Shown here: positions 1 through 10,795 of the stretch, one piece after another
Layout of the letters: each line of letters starts with the position of its first letter
Position numbering within the stretch: the stretch's first letter is position 1
Assembly: GCA_021811225.1 (NCBI GenBank)
Contig: JAJZPJ010000044.1
Coordinates: 1-16,128, forward strand
From: Pseudomonadota bacterium
Lineage (GTDB): Bacteria; Pseudomonadota; Gammaproteobacteria; Burkholderiales; Rhodocyclaceae
Reading direction: 5' to 3'
Length of the DNA stretch: 16,128 nt
Translations under genes and position numbers: made by a program
The notes under the pieces: generated by a model
Seen by the model: the letters and a program-made list of their open reading frames with translations, nothing else
Told to the model about the DNA's origin: nothing
Databases searched by the model: none

Positions 1-879
1 TTCGGCGATGTGACCTCCGACGGCGGCATCGTCCACCTGAAGGGGAACCTCGCCGGCGGCTCGGTGCACAACCCCGCCGGCAGCGTCATGATCGAACGCT
101 CGGCCTCACGCGCCACCGTCGAAGCAAGAGACGGGGAGATCACGATCAACGCTGCCGACAATTGCTTGATCATCGGCGGCAAGGTGCGCATCAAGCGGGC
201 GATCAATTGCGAAATACTGGCGGAAGAAGCCGATATCGAGAGCTGCGAGGGATGCGCGGTGGCCGGCCGGCAGGTGACGATCGCTCGCGGCGGCAGCCGC
301 AAGGAAATCGAGACGGTGGTGAGCGTGCTCGCGCCCGACCCCGCCGACTGGGATCGGGAAATCGAGGCGCTGGAGAGCAGGCTTGCCGATCTGGCAAAAG
401 CCGGCAGCGCCAACAGCGATAACAAGAGACAGATCGCGGAGCAGCCCGAGGTCAAGAAATTCCTCACCCTGCAGCAGAAGATCCAGGCTAATGAGATCAG
501 CATCAGCGCCGAGCAGGAGCGCGGCTGGAGAGCGGCGCAGACCCGCTTCGCCGCGGCGACGCGCCAACTCGACCTGCTCGCCGCGGAGAGCGACAGACTT
601 CTGGCCTTGGCCCGGGACCTGACAGATCAGGTGAATGGTCTCCGGGAGGAAAAGAAGCGGGCCCTGGATGAACTGTCCTGCAGGATAAATGTGGTCTGCG
701 GCGACACCATCGTGCGCATGATGCGGGTATCCAGGGAGAGCGCTCAACTGGAGCGCCTCCCGCCCAAGGAGCTTCACCAGCGCCTGCGCGCGCACGGCCC
801 CGCGGAGGACCGCCTGTTTTCCGGCGGCAGCGGTTCGCTGGCGTGGTCCGGAAAAGAGCCGGAAACCCCTTCAGCGTAG
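1..879 (+). CDS. FapA-like (DUF342) polymerisation-domain protein, 5'-truncated
   Basis: The reading frame is open to the left edge of the window (Phe-Gly-Asp precede the GTG at 10), so this is the C-terminal 292 residues of a longer protein. The first ~105 residues are a glycine-rich run of short beta repeats (such as GGIVHLKGNLAGG, DGEITINAADNCLIIGGKVRIK, EADIESCEGCAVAGRQVTIARGG; each is an imperfect strand-turn unit), the right-handed beta-helix pattern of FapA/DUF342 proteins. A charged, probably coiled-coil segment follows (about residues 115-230), then a short tail that looks disordered. FapA-family proteins have been linked to flagellar assembly or cell-surface regulation, but their biochemical role is poorly defined and no flagellar gene is visible here. 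The family call is fairly firm and the function uncertain. It ends 206 bases before metK and is probably not in the same operon. Confidence 0.7.
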   Translation, partial: FGDVTSDGGIVHLKGNLAGGSVHNPAGSVMIERSASRATVEARDGEITINAADNCLIIGGKVRIKRAINCEILAEEADIESCEGCAVAGRQVTIARGGSRKEIETVVSVLAPDPADWDREIEALESRLADLAKAGSANSDNKRQIAEQPEVKKFLTLQQKIQANEISISAEQERGWRAAQTRFAAATRQLDLLAAESDRLLALARDLTDQVNGLREEKKRALDELSCRINVVCGDTIVRMMRVSRESAQLERLPPKELHQRLRAHGPAEDRLFSGGSGSLAWSGKEPETPSA

Positions 880-1021
880 CGGGCAAGAACAGGCGGGGCG
901 TTTGACCCACCGGCAAAGCATCAGTAGAATTTGCATATCCGCCGAGTTAATCAGGACAACTTGCAGGGCGGATCTTCGGCGCCAGTGCCGGAGAAAATAC
1001 TGCTAAAGCGTCGCCTGCTCT

Positions 1022-1063
1022 TCCCCGAGCCGGTCGCGACGACCGAATCCGACAAACCGGGGA
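1022..1063 (+). promoter_or_regulatory. Predicted stem-loop in the metK leader
   Basis: A perfect 6-bp hairpin (CGGTCG at 1031-1036, loop CGA, CGACCG at 1040-1045) sits inside an outer helix formed by TCCCCG (1022-1027) and CGGGGA (1058-1063). The structure ends about 10 bases before the metK Shine-Dalgarno sequence (GGAG, 1074-1077). The folding is read by eye. I do not recognise it as a described SAM riboswitch class. The rest of the 880-1085 gap shows no convincing promoter or terminator, although a TGCTAAAG-type -10 may lie at 1001-1008. Confidence 0.3.
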
Positions 1064-1085
1064 TATCGCAACAGGAGCAGACAGC

Positions 1086-2225
<1,140 letters not shown>

Positions 2226-2252
<27 letters not shown>

Positions 2253-2606
2253 GGCCGGCCGCAGAGCGGCTTTGGCGGTATTTCGGCGTAGGCTAACGTG
2301 AGCGCAGCGAATGTTAAGGCGCGAAGCGCCGGCCGAAGCCAAAATCCGTTGTCGCGCTGCGCGCCGATGCCGGCCTGTGAGGCCGGCCGCAGAGCGGCTT
2401 TGGCGGTATTTCGGCGTAGGCTAACGTGAGCGCAGCGAATGTTAAGGCGCGAAGCGCCGGCCGAAGCCAAAATCCGTTGTCGCGCTGCGCGCCGATGCCG
2501 GCCTGTGAGGCCGGCCGCAGAGCGGCTTTGGCGGTATTTCGGCGTAGGCTAACATGAGCGCAGCGAATGTTAAGGCGCGAAGCGCCGGCCGAAGCCAAAA
2601 TCCGTT
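2226..2606 (+). repeat. Three tandem copies of a 128-bp unit overlapping the metK 3' end
   Basis: The units start at 2226, 2354 and 2482; the third matches only to 2606. Over the shared 125 positions I see two variable sites. One is 2251 (A) against 2379 and 2507 (G), which changes the metK TAA to TGA in the downstream copies. The other is 2298 and 2426 (G) against 2554 (A). Each unit contains an 8-bp GC hairpin (2241-2248/2252-2259 in copy 1), a TAACRT/ATGTTA pairing (2294-2299/2311-2316), a GGCGC-GAA-GCGCC hairpin (2318-2330) and an outer GGCTTTGGC/GCCGAAGCC pairing (2268-2276/2332-2340, one G-U). No T tract follows, so it is not a typical intrinsic terminator. The period is not divisible by three. 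Open frames on either strand here are by-products of the repeat. Confidence 0.95.
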
Positions 2607-2650
2607 TCAGGGTAGCGGCCTTGAAGGCAGACGCCGGACTGTGAACCGAC

Positions 2651-2663
2651 GATAAATTTTATC
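2651..2663 (+). promoter_or_regulatory. AT-rich inverted repeat and possible ahcY -10 region
   Basis: GATAAA-T-TTTATC is a perfect 6-bp inverted repeat in otherwise GC-rich DNA. It contains TAAATT (2653-2658), a plausible -10 hexamer. That would place transcription start near 2665, just before the riboswitch P1 helix at 2668. No good -35 lies at the right distance (2630-2635 is poor). It could be a promoter, an operator or both. This is inference from position. Confidence 0.35.
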
Positions 2664-2667
2664 CCCC

Positions 2668-2740
2668 GCTCCGAGGGGCGCTGCAGCGACCGCGAGGTCG
2701 TCAGGCTTGGAGCGGCGGTATTCCCGTAGCAACGGCGCCC
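2668..2740 (+). promoter_or_regulatory. SAH riboswitch upstream of ahcY
   Basis: The sequence matches the S-adenosylhomocysteine riboswitch architecture. P1 is 8 bp: GCTCCGAG (2668-2675) with CTTGGAGC (2706-2713), one G-U. A hairpin CGACC-GCGA-GGTCG (2687-2700) has a GNRA-type loop. A pseudoknot pairs GGGCGC (2676-2681) with GCGCCC (2735-2740). The conserved core phrases GCGCTGCAGCGACC and GCAACGGCGC are present. This class is known upstream of ahcY and related genes and raises expression when SAH accumulates. The Shine-Dalgarno region TGGAG (2756-2760) repeats the TGGAG of the P1 3' strand (2708-2712), so the P1 5' strand could mask it when no ligand is bound. A small ATTCAG/CTGAAT hairpin (2741-2746/2751-2756) lies between aptamer and start. 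Confidence 0.93.
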
Positions 2741-2766
2741 ATTCAGAAACCTGAATGGAGTATGCC

Positions 2767-4167
<1,401 letters not shown>

Positions 4168-4168
4168 G

Positions 4169-4516
4169 ATGCGCCTACTGGTCGTCTGGCTGATCAACGC
4201 AGTGGCGCTGCTGCTGCTGCCCTATCTGCTGCCCTCGATCCGCATCGAGGGCATAGGCACGGCGCTGATCGTGGTGCTGCTGCTGGGGCTGGTCAATACC
4301 CTGCTGCGTCCGCTCCTGATCCTGCTGACGCTGCCGGTGACGCTGCTGACGCTGGGGCTGTTCATCTTCGTCATCAATGCGCTGCTGTTCATGATGGTCG
4401 CGCACTGGGTCGATGGCTTCATCGTCGGTGGCTTCTGGTCGGCGCTGTTCGGGTCCTTGCTCTACAGCATCGTCTCCTGGCTGCTGTCCGCCCTGATCCT
4501 GGGCAAGAGGAAATAG
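4169..4516 (+). CDS. Small four-helix membrane protein, phage-holin-like family (PF04020/YvlD type)
   Basis: A 115-residue, very hydrophobic protein with about four transmembrane segments (roughly 4-22, 29-50, 52-78 and 88-111) and a short basic tail, GKRK. The block LTLPVTLLTLGLFIFVINALL (53-73) and GGFWSALFGSLL (87-98) match the family labelled 'phage holin family protein, superfamily IV'. That label is by similarity, there is no phage context here, and the function is unknown. Translation starts at ATG 4169, one base after the ahcY TGA. With no clear Shine-Dalgarno sequence of its own, it is probably coupled to ahcY. Only 3 bases separate its stop from metF. The position between two SAM-cycle genes suggests co-expression, and so possibly control by the SAH riboswitch, but it does not show a role in that pathway. 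Confidence 0.85.
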   Translation: MRLLVVWLINAVALLLLPYLLPSIRIEGIGTALIVVLLLGLVNTLLRPLLILLTLPVTLLTLGLFIFVINALLFMMVAHWVDGFIVGGFWSALFGSLLYSIVSWLLSALILGKRK

Positions 4517-4519
4517 AAA

Positions 4520-5368
4520 TTGAACAAGCCTGAACTTTCCATCGAGTTCTTCCCGCCGCAGACGCAGGAGGGCGTGGACAAGCTGCGCGCCACGCGCGCG
4601 CAGTTGGCGCAGCTCAAACCGGCCTTCTTCTCCTGCACCTTCGGCGCCGGCGGCTCGACCCGCGACCGCACCCTGGAGACGGTGCTGGAGATCCAGGGCG
4701 AGGGCTTTTCGGCTGCGCCGCATCTCTCCTGCATCGGCTCGACGCGCGCGAACATCGCCACTCTGCTCTCGCGCTACCGGGAGGCCGGCATCCGCCGCAT
4801 CGTCGCTCTCCGGGGCGATCTGCCCTCGGGCATGGCCGAAGCCGGCGAGTTCCGCTACGCCAGCGAACTGGTCGAATTCATCCGCTCTGAGACCGGCGAC
4901 TGGTTCCGCATCGAGGTCGCCGCCTATCCCGAGGTGCATCCGCAGGCGCGATCGGCCGGCGACGATCGCGCCAACTTCAAGCGCAAGATCGACGCGGGCG
5001 CCGACTCGGCGATCACCCAATACTTCTTCAACGCCGACGCCTACTTCCGCTTCGTCGACGAGGCGCGCGCGGCGGGGGTCGCCGTGCCCATCGTGCCGGG
5101 CATCATGCCGATCGCCAGCTACGCCAAGCTGGCGCGCTTCTCGGATGCCTGCGGCGCCGAGATTCCGCGCTGGATCAGGAAAAGGCTGGAAGACTATGGC
5201 GACGACGCCGCCTCGATTCGCGCCTTCGGTCTCGACGTGGTCAGCGGGCTGTGCCAGAGACTGCTGGCCAACGGCGCCCCCGGCCTGCACTTCTACACGC
5301 TCAACCAGGCGGCGCTGACGATGGCCATCTGGCGCAACCTCGGACTCGATCGAATCGACGCCGGCTGA
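4520..5368 (+). CDS. metF: 5,10-methylenetetrahydrofolate reductase
   Basis: FAD-dependent cytoplasmic enzyme that reduces 5,10-methylene-THF to 5-methyl-THF, the methyl donor for turning homocysteine into methionine. The 282-residue length fits bacterial MetF. Visible motifs are EFFPP (9-13, with Glu9 the expected catalytic acid), TFGAGGSTRD (40-49), LRGD (97-100, Asp100 near the flavin), YPEVHP, the flavin/folate-pocket ITQYFF and PGIMPI. The start is an unusual TTG at 4520, with AGAGGA about 9 bases upstream. No in-frame ATG would preserve the N-terminal EFFPP motif. It sits 3 bases after the holin-like gene, apparently as the last gene of an ahcY-holin-metF operon that supplies the next step after SAH breakdown. 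Confidence 0.96.
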   Translation: MNKPELSIEFFPPQTQEGVDKLRATRAQLAQLKPAFFSCTFGAGGSTRDRTLETVLEIQGEGFSAAPHLSCIGSTRANIATLLSRYREAGIRRIVALRGDLPSGMAEAGEFRYASELVEFIRSETGDWFRIEVAAYPEVHPQARSAGDDRANFKRKIDAGADSAITQYFFNADAYFRFVDEARAAGVAVPIVPGIMPIASYAKLARFSDACGAEIPRWIRKRLEDYGDDAASIRAFGLDVVSGLCQRLLANGAPGLHFYTLNQAALTMAIWRNLGLDRIDAG

Positions 5369-5383
5369 GGGACGCAAGGCCGG

Positions 5384-5392
5384 TGCTAAACT
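5384..5392 (+). promoter_or_regulatory. Possible extended -10 promoter for yebC
   Basis: TGCTAAACT has the TGn-TAAACT form of an extended -10 element, 16 bases after the metF stop and 35 bases before the yebC ATG. No clear -35 is present. The predicted RNA start near 5399 would leave a leader containing the AAGGA Shine-Dalgarno sequence (5417-5421). Confidence 0.35.
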
Positions 5393-5427
5393 GGCGCCTC
5401 ATTCACCAATCATCGCAAGGATTCAAC

Positions 5428-6153
5428 ATGGCCGGTCATTCCAAGTGGGCCAACATCCAGCACCGCAAGGGCCGCCAGGACGCCAAGCGCGGCAAGGTGT
5501 TCACCAAGCTGATCAAGGAGATCACCGTCGCCGCCAAGATGGGCGGCGGCGACCTGAACTTCAATCCCCGTCTGCGGCTGGCGGTGGAAAGAGCCAAGGC
5601 CGAGAACATGCCCTCGGACAACATCAAGAACGCCACCAAGCGCGGCACCGGCGAACTGGAAGGCGTGAATTACGAGGAGATCCGCTACGAGGGCTACGGC
5701 ATCAACGGCGCCGCGGTGATCGTCGATTGCCTCACCGACAACAAGACGCGCACCGTCGCCGACGTCCGCCACGCCTTCAACAAGTATGGCGGCAATCTCG
5801 GCACCGACGGCTCGGTGGCCTTCCTGTTCAAGCATTGCGGCCAGTTCCTGTTCGCCCCCGGCACCGACGAAGACCGCCTGATGGAGGCGGCGCTGGAAGC
5901 CGGCGCCGACGACGTCATCACGAACGAGGACGGCTCGATCGAAGTGCTCTCCAACCCGGGCGAGTTTCTCGCGGTCAAGGAAGCGCTGGAGGGTGCCGGC
6001 TTCAAGCCGGAGTTCGCCGAGGTGACGATGAAGCCGCAGACCGAGACGGACTTCACCGGCGAGGACGCCGTGAAAATGCAGAAGCTGCTCGATGCGCTGG
6101 AGTCCCTGGACGACGTGCAGGAGGTGTATACCAACGCGGTGATCGAGGAGTAG
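5428..6153 (+). CDS. yebC: YebC/PmpR family protein (TACO1 homologue)
   Basis: The protein has 241 residues and the invariant N-terminus MAGHSKWANIQHRKGRQDAKR, followed by MPSDNIKNATKRGTG and the acidic C-terminal TDFTGEDA and LESLDDVQEVYTN typical of the family. These proteins were first described as DNA-binding transcription regulators. More recent work on YebC-family members points to a ribosome-associated role easing translation through proline stretches; either may apply here. The gene lies directly upstream of ruvCAB, a very common bacterial arrangement. The ATG start has AAGGA 6 bases upstream. ruvC begins 7 bases after the stop, so the genes are probably co-transcribed. Confidence 0.97.
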   Translation: MAGHSKWANIQHRKGRQDAKRGKVFTKLIKEITVAAKMGGGDLNFNPRLRLAVERAKAENMPSDNIKNATKRGTGELEGVNYEEIRYEGYGINGAAVIVDCLTDNKTRTVADVRHAFNKYGGNLGTDGSVAFLFKHCGQFLFAPGTDEDRLMEAALEAGADDVITNEDGSIEVLSNPGEFLAVKEALEGAGFKPEFAEVTMKPQTETDFTGEDAVKMQKLLDALESLDDVQEVYTNAVIEE

Positions 6154-6160
6154 GCACCCG

Positions 6161-6697
6161 GTGGCCGGCGAACGCGTGCGCATCCTAGGCATCGACCCGG
6201 GTCTGCGCGTGACCGGCTTTGGCATCATCGACAAGCAAGGCGCGAAGCTCGTGTATGTGAGCAGCGGCGCGATCAAGACCGGCCCCGGCGGGGACCTGCC
6301 GGGGCGGCTGAAGATCATCGTCGAGGGCGTCAATGAGGTGGTCGCCGGACACCGGCCGCAGCAGGCGGCGGTCGAGAAGGTGTTCGTCAATGTCAATCCG
6401 CAATCGACGCTGCTCCTGGGCCAGGCGCGCGGCGCCGCGATCGGCGCCCTGGTGATGGCCGGGCTGCCGGTGGCCGAATACACCGCGCTGCAGGTCAAGC
6501 AGGCGGTGGTCGGCCGCGGCAAGGCGGCCAAGGAACAGGTCCAGCACATGGTGGTGAGACTGCTGCAGCTGTCCGGCGAGCCCAGCCCCGACGCCGCCGA
6601 CGCGCTCGCCTGCGCCATCTGCCACGCCCACGGCGGCCAGGGGCTGGGCGCCCTGGCCACCGCCGGGTTCCGGGTCAGGAACGGGCGGCTCATCTAA
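6161..6697 (+). CDS. ruvC: Holliday junction resolvase RuvC (crossover junction endonuclease)
   Basis: Dimeric, Mg-dependent endonuclease that cuts Holliday junctions symmetrically at the end of recombinational repair, working with RuvAB. The 178-residue length is normal. The four catalytic acids are in place: Asp12 (GIDPG), Glu72 (VEKVF), Asp144 and Asp147 (PSPDAADALA). FVNVNPQSTLLLGQARGA is the typical core helix and loop. The start is GTG at 6161, with GAGGAG at the yebC 3' end about 10 bases upstream. No ATG start exists that would keep the catalytic Asp12 region. It lies between yebC and ruvA in the usual order. Confidence 0.97.
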   Translation: MAGERVRILGIDPGLRVTGFGIIDKQGAKLVYVSSGAIKTGPGGDLPGRLKIIVEGVNEVVAGHRPQQAAVEKVFVNVNPQSTLLLGQARGAAIGALVMAGLPVAEYTALQVKQAVVGRGKAAKEQVQHMVVRLLQLSGEPSPDAADALACAICHAHGGQGLGALATAGFRVRNGRLI

Positions 6698-6712
6698 CGG
6701 AAAGGGAACACC

Positions 6713-7300
6713 ATGATCGGCCGCTTGACCGGGGTACTCATCGAGAAGAACCCGCCGCAGATCACCCTCGACGTGCACGGCGTCGGCTACGACCTCGACG
6801 TGCCGATGAGCACCTTCTACCACCTGCCCGCGGCGGGCGAGAAGACGAGCCTCCATACCCACCTGATCGTGCGCGAGGACGGCCACTTCCTCTACGGCTT
6901 CCTCTCCCAGGACGAGCGCGCCGCCTTCCGCCAGTTGCTGAAGATCAGCGGCGTCGGCGCGCGCATCGCGCTGGCGGTACTGTCGGGTCTGTCGGTGGCC
7001 GAACTGGCGCAGGCGGTGGTGATGCAGGAGAGCGGCCGACTGATCAAGGTTCCGGGCATCGGCAAGAAGACCGCCGAGCGTCTGCTGCTGGAGTTGCGCG
7101 ACCGGCTGCCCAAGCCCTCGACCGCCGGCGGCGTCAGCCCCGAGGCCATCGCCCCCGATGCCGCCAGCGACATCGCCAACGCGCTCCTGGCGCTGGGCTA
7201 CAGCGAACGCGAGGCGGTCGCGGCGATGCGTCAGTTGCCGCCGGACGTGGCGGTGCCCGAAGGCATCCGCCAGGCGCTGAAGCTGCTGTCCAAGGCCTGA
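6713..7300 (+). CDS. ruvA: Holliday junction DNA helicase subunit RuvA
   Basis: RuvA binds the four-way junction as a tetramer and loads the RuvB motor. The protein has 195 residues: an N-terminal OB-fold (1-63, MIGRLTGVL...DGHFLYGFLS), two helix-hairpin-helix DNA-binding motifs (ISGVGARIALAVLS at 78-91 and VPGIGKKTAERLLLEL at 113-128), a flexible linker around 131-147, and the RuvB-binding domain III (about 148-195, with DIANALLALGYSEREA). The ATG has AAGGGA 5 bases upstream and is 15 bases after the ruvC stop. Confidence 0.97.
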   Translation: MIGRLTGVLIEKNPPQITLDVHGVGYDLDVPMSTFYHLPAAGEKTSLHTHLIVREDGHFLYGFLSQDERAAFRQLLKISGVGARIALAVLSGLSVAELAQAVVMQESGRLIKVPGIGKKTAERLLLELRDRLPKPSTAGGVSPEAIAPDAASDIANALLALGYSEREAVAAMRQLPPDVAVPEGIRQALKLLSKA

Positions 7301-7323
7301 TGCCGGGCCGGGCCCAGGTCGGT

Positions 7324-7329
7324 TAAACT
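7324..7329 (+). promoter_or_regulatory. Possible -10 hexamer next to the ruvB start
   Basis: TAAACT lies only 6 bases before the ruvB ATG. If it is a real -10, transcription would start at or close to the ATG and give a leaderless ruvB message; no Shine-Dalgarno sequence precedes ruvB. No convincing -35 is seen. Confidence 0.3.
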
Positions 7330-7335
7330 GCCGCC

Positions 7336-8394
<1,059 letters not shown>

Positions 8395-8416
8395 CCTGCC
8401 CGCGCCGCTTCCCGGT

Positions 8417-8422
8417 TAAAAT
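8417..8422 (+). promoter_or_regulatory. Possible -10 hexamer next to the ybgC start
   Basis: TAAAAT, within GGTTAAAATAG, ends 5 bases before the ybgC ATG. It sits where the ybgC-tolQRA promoter is expected, 22 bases after ruvB stops. No good -35 is visible and there is no Shine-Dalgarno sequence, so the message may be leaderless. Confidence 0.4.
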
Positions 8423-8427
8423 AGCGC

Positions 8428-8879
8428 ATGTCGAGCATTGCCCGCGTCAACTTCGCTTTGCCCACTCGCGTTTATTACGAGGATACCGACGCCGCCGGCG
8501 TGGTCTATTACGCCAGCTACCTGAAATTTCTTGAACGCGCACGCACCGAATGGCTGCGCGCACTCGGCTTCGAGCAGAGACGCTTGGTCGGAGAATGCGG
8601 CATCGCCTTCGTGGTTCGTTCGCTCGCCGTCGAATACCTGAGGCCGGCGCTGCTCGACGATCTGTTGAACGTTTCTTCGACGATCGAGTCTGTCGGTCGG
8701 GTGCAAGTCGTTTTCAGTCAGAACGTGCTGCGCGAGAGCGCTCAGGGTGCCGAACTGTTGCTCACGGCGAAGGTGCGCATCGCCTGCGTCGATTCGGCGC
8801 ACATGAGGGCGGCAGCGATGCCGGAAGATGTTTTTTCAACATTCAGAGCCTTGAATTCGAACCGCACCGGGAACCGCGC

Positions 8880-8883
<4 letters not shown>
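8428..8883 (+). CDS. ybgC: Acyl-CoA thioesterase of the YbgC (hot-dog fold) family
   Basis: A 151-residue cytoplasmic hot-dog thioesterase. The family motif YYEDTDAAGVVYYASYLKFLERART (16-40; catalytic acid Asp21 in DTD) is intact. In E. coli, YbgC hydrolyses short- to long-chain acyl-CoA and acyl-ACP and is encoded as the first gene of the tol-pal cluster, although its link to Tol function is unclear. Here too it heads the cluster, 33 bases after ruvB. Its TGA overlaps the tolQ ATG (ATGA), so the two are translationally coupled. There is no Shine-Dalgarno sequence. The start at 8428 puts the motif at the normal distance from the N-terminus. Confidence 0.94.
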
Positions 8884-9553
<670 letters not shown>

Positions 9554-9557
<4 letters not shown>

Positions 9558-9964
9558 GACAACGCCGGCTGATGAACCAGATCAACGTCGTCCCCTACAT
9601 CGACGTGATGCTGGTGCTGCTGGTGATCTTCATGGTCACGGCGCCGATGATCCAGACCGGCAGCGTCGCTCTGCCCAGCGTCGGCAAGAGCGCGACGCCG
9701 CCGGTAGCGCCGCTGGAGGTGATCGTGAAGGCGGACGCCTCCCTCGCCATCAACGACCGCTCGGGCAATGCCGGAGAACAGCCGATCAGCAGAGCGGCCC
9801 TGGCCACCCTGCTGAAGGCGGCGCAGGCGAAGAATCCGCAGCAGGCGGTGCTGATCGCCGGCGACAAGAACGTCAAGTACGAGGCCGTGCTCGGCGTCAT
9901 GGACGAGTTGCAGCGGCAGCAGGTGGCGAAAATCGGCCTGCTGGTACAGCCCGATAGCAAATGA
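9554..9964 (+). CDS. tolR: Tol-Pal system protein TolR (ExbD family)
   Basis: Single-pass inner-membrane partner of TolQ. The protein has 136 residues: a short cytoplasmic N-terminus, one transmembrane helix at about 14-34 (PYIDVMLVLLVIFMVTAPM) with the proton-handling Asp17, then a periplasmic domain (about 50-136) ending in GVMDELQRQQVAKIGLLVQ, as in ExbD/TolR. The INVVPYIDVMLVLL signature is clear. The ATG overlaps the tolQ TGA and its own TGA overlaps the tolA ATG (both ATGA), so tolQ, tolR and tolA are tightly coupled. Confidence 0.97.
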
Positions 9965-10767
9965 AGCCCGAGCCGAGTGCACCGCCGCCCGGCAAGCGCG
10001 CCGCCTTGGTGCTGGCGGTGGCCGTGCATCTCTTGCTCGCGCTCTTCCTGTTCTACGGCGTCCATTGGCAGAGCCAGAGTTCGTCGGCGGTCGCCGTCGA
10101 ACTGGTGCGCTCGCTTCCCGCGCCGCAAGTGCGGTCGCAACCGGCGCCGCCGCCGGAACCGAAAGCCGAACCCGAGGTCGAACCGAAGCCCGAACCGCAA
10201 GTCGAGACCAAGCCGCCGCCGTCGCCGCCCAAGCCCGAGATAGTGCAGAAGGAAAAGCCGGCGAAAAAACCGGTGGAGAAACCCAAACCGACCGAGAAGC
10301 CGAAACCGTTGGAAAAGCCGAAGCCGCCGAACAAGCCCGCGGAAAAACCGAAGCCGCGCACCGATCCGTTCCAGCAGCAGCTCCAGAAAGACCTCCAGGC
10401 AACCGAACAACGCAAGGCCAGCGAAGCCGCCGCCAAGGAGTTGGCGCAGCTACAGGCGGCGCAGGCGGCCGCGTCGCTGTCCAAGGCCCAGCAGGCATGG
10501 CAGGACAAGATCGCCGCCAAGATCAAGGGCAACATCGTCAGACCGGTCGGCGTCAGCGGCGATCCTGAGGCGGTTTTCGAAGTGACCCTCCTGCCCGACG
10601 GCTCGCTGGTCGGGGAGCCCGTACTCAAGAAATCCACCGGCATCCCGGCACTCGACGACGCCATCGAGCGGGCCATCAAAAAGTCCGATCCGCTGCCCAA
10701 ACCCGCCGACCCGTCGGTCTTCGAGCGCAGGCTGGTGCTGACTTTCAGACCGCTGGAAGACCAATAA
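9961..10767 (+). CDS. tolA: Tol-Pal system protein TolA
   Basis: Inner-membrane-anchored protein that spans the periplasm and links the TolQR motor to TolB/Pal. The 268 residues divide into a cytoplasmic stub, one membrane helix (about 13-34) with His23, a Pro/Lys/Glu-rich spacer (about 53-135, repeated EKPKP), an Ala/Gln-rich probable helix (136-185), and a C-terminal TonB/TolA-like domain (about 187-266, containing VFEVTLLPDGSLVGEP and FERRLVLTFRP). It is clearly shorter than E. coli TolA (421 residues), and part of the long helical domain is replaced by the proline-rich stretch. The position matching the Ser of the E. coli SxxxH membrane motif appears to be Ala19. It is the last gene of the overlapping ybgC-tolQRA chain. 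Confidence 0.95.
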   Translation: MKPEPSAPPPGKRAALVLAVAVHLLLALFLFYGVHWQSQSSSAVAVELVRSLPAPQVRSQPAPPPEPKAEPEVEPKPEPQVETKPPPSPPKPEIVQKEKPAKKPVEKPKPTEKPKPLEKPKPPNKPAEKPKPRTDPFQQQLQKDLQATEQRKASEAAAKELAQLQAAQAAASLSKAQQAWQDKIAAKIKGNIVRPVGVSGDPEAVFEVTLLPDGSLVGEPVLKKSTGIPALDDAIERAIKKSDPLPKPADPSVFERRLVLTFRPLEDQ

Positions 10768-10780
10768 CCAACAGTAACGG

Positions 10781-10786
10781 TATAAT
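10781..10786 (+). promoter_or_regulatory. -10 hexamer for tolB-pal-cpoB
   Basis: A perfect TATAAT lies 13 bases after the tolA stop and 9 bases before the tolB ATG. It would start RNA within a few bases of the ATG. The -35 is not recognisable. A separate tolB promoter agrees with E. coli, where tolB-pal-ybgF has its own transcript. No Shine-Dalgarno sequence precedes tolB. Confidence 0.45.
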
Positions 10787-10795
10787 CAATCGACA

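Noticed and set aside
1022..1063. SAM riboswitch upstream of metK
   Set aside because: The helices do not match the conserved cores of the SAM riboswitch classes I know, so I report only a hairpin of unknown meaning.
2755..2766. ahcY starting at the ATG at 2755
   Set aside because: This ATG overlaps the GGAG ribosome site and falls in a small hairpin. The ATG at 2767 has correct spacing and gives the usual N-terminus.
4169..4516. Prophage remnant or lysis gene
   Set aside because: Despite the holin family name there are no other phage genes, no change in composition, and tight packing between two housekeeping genes.
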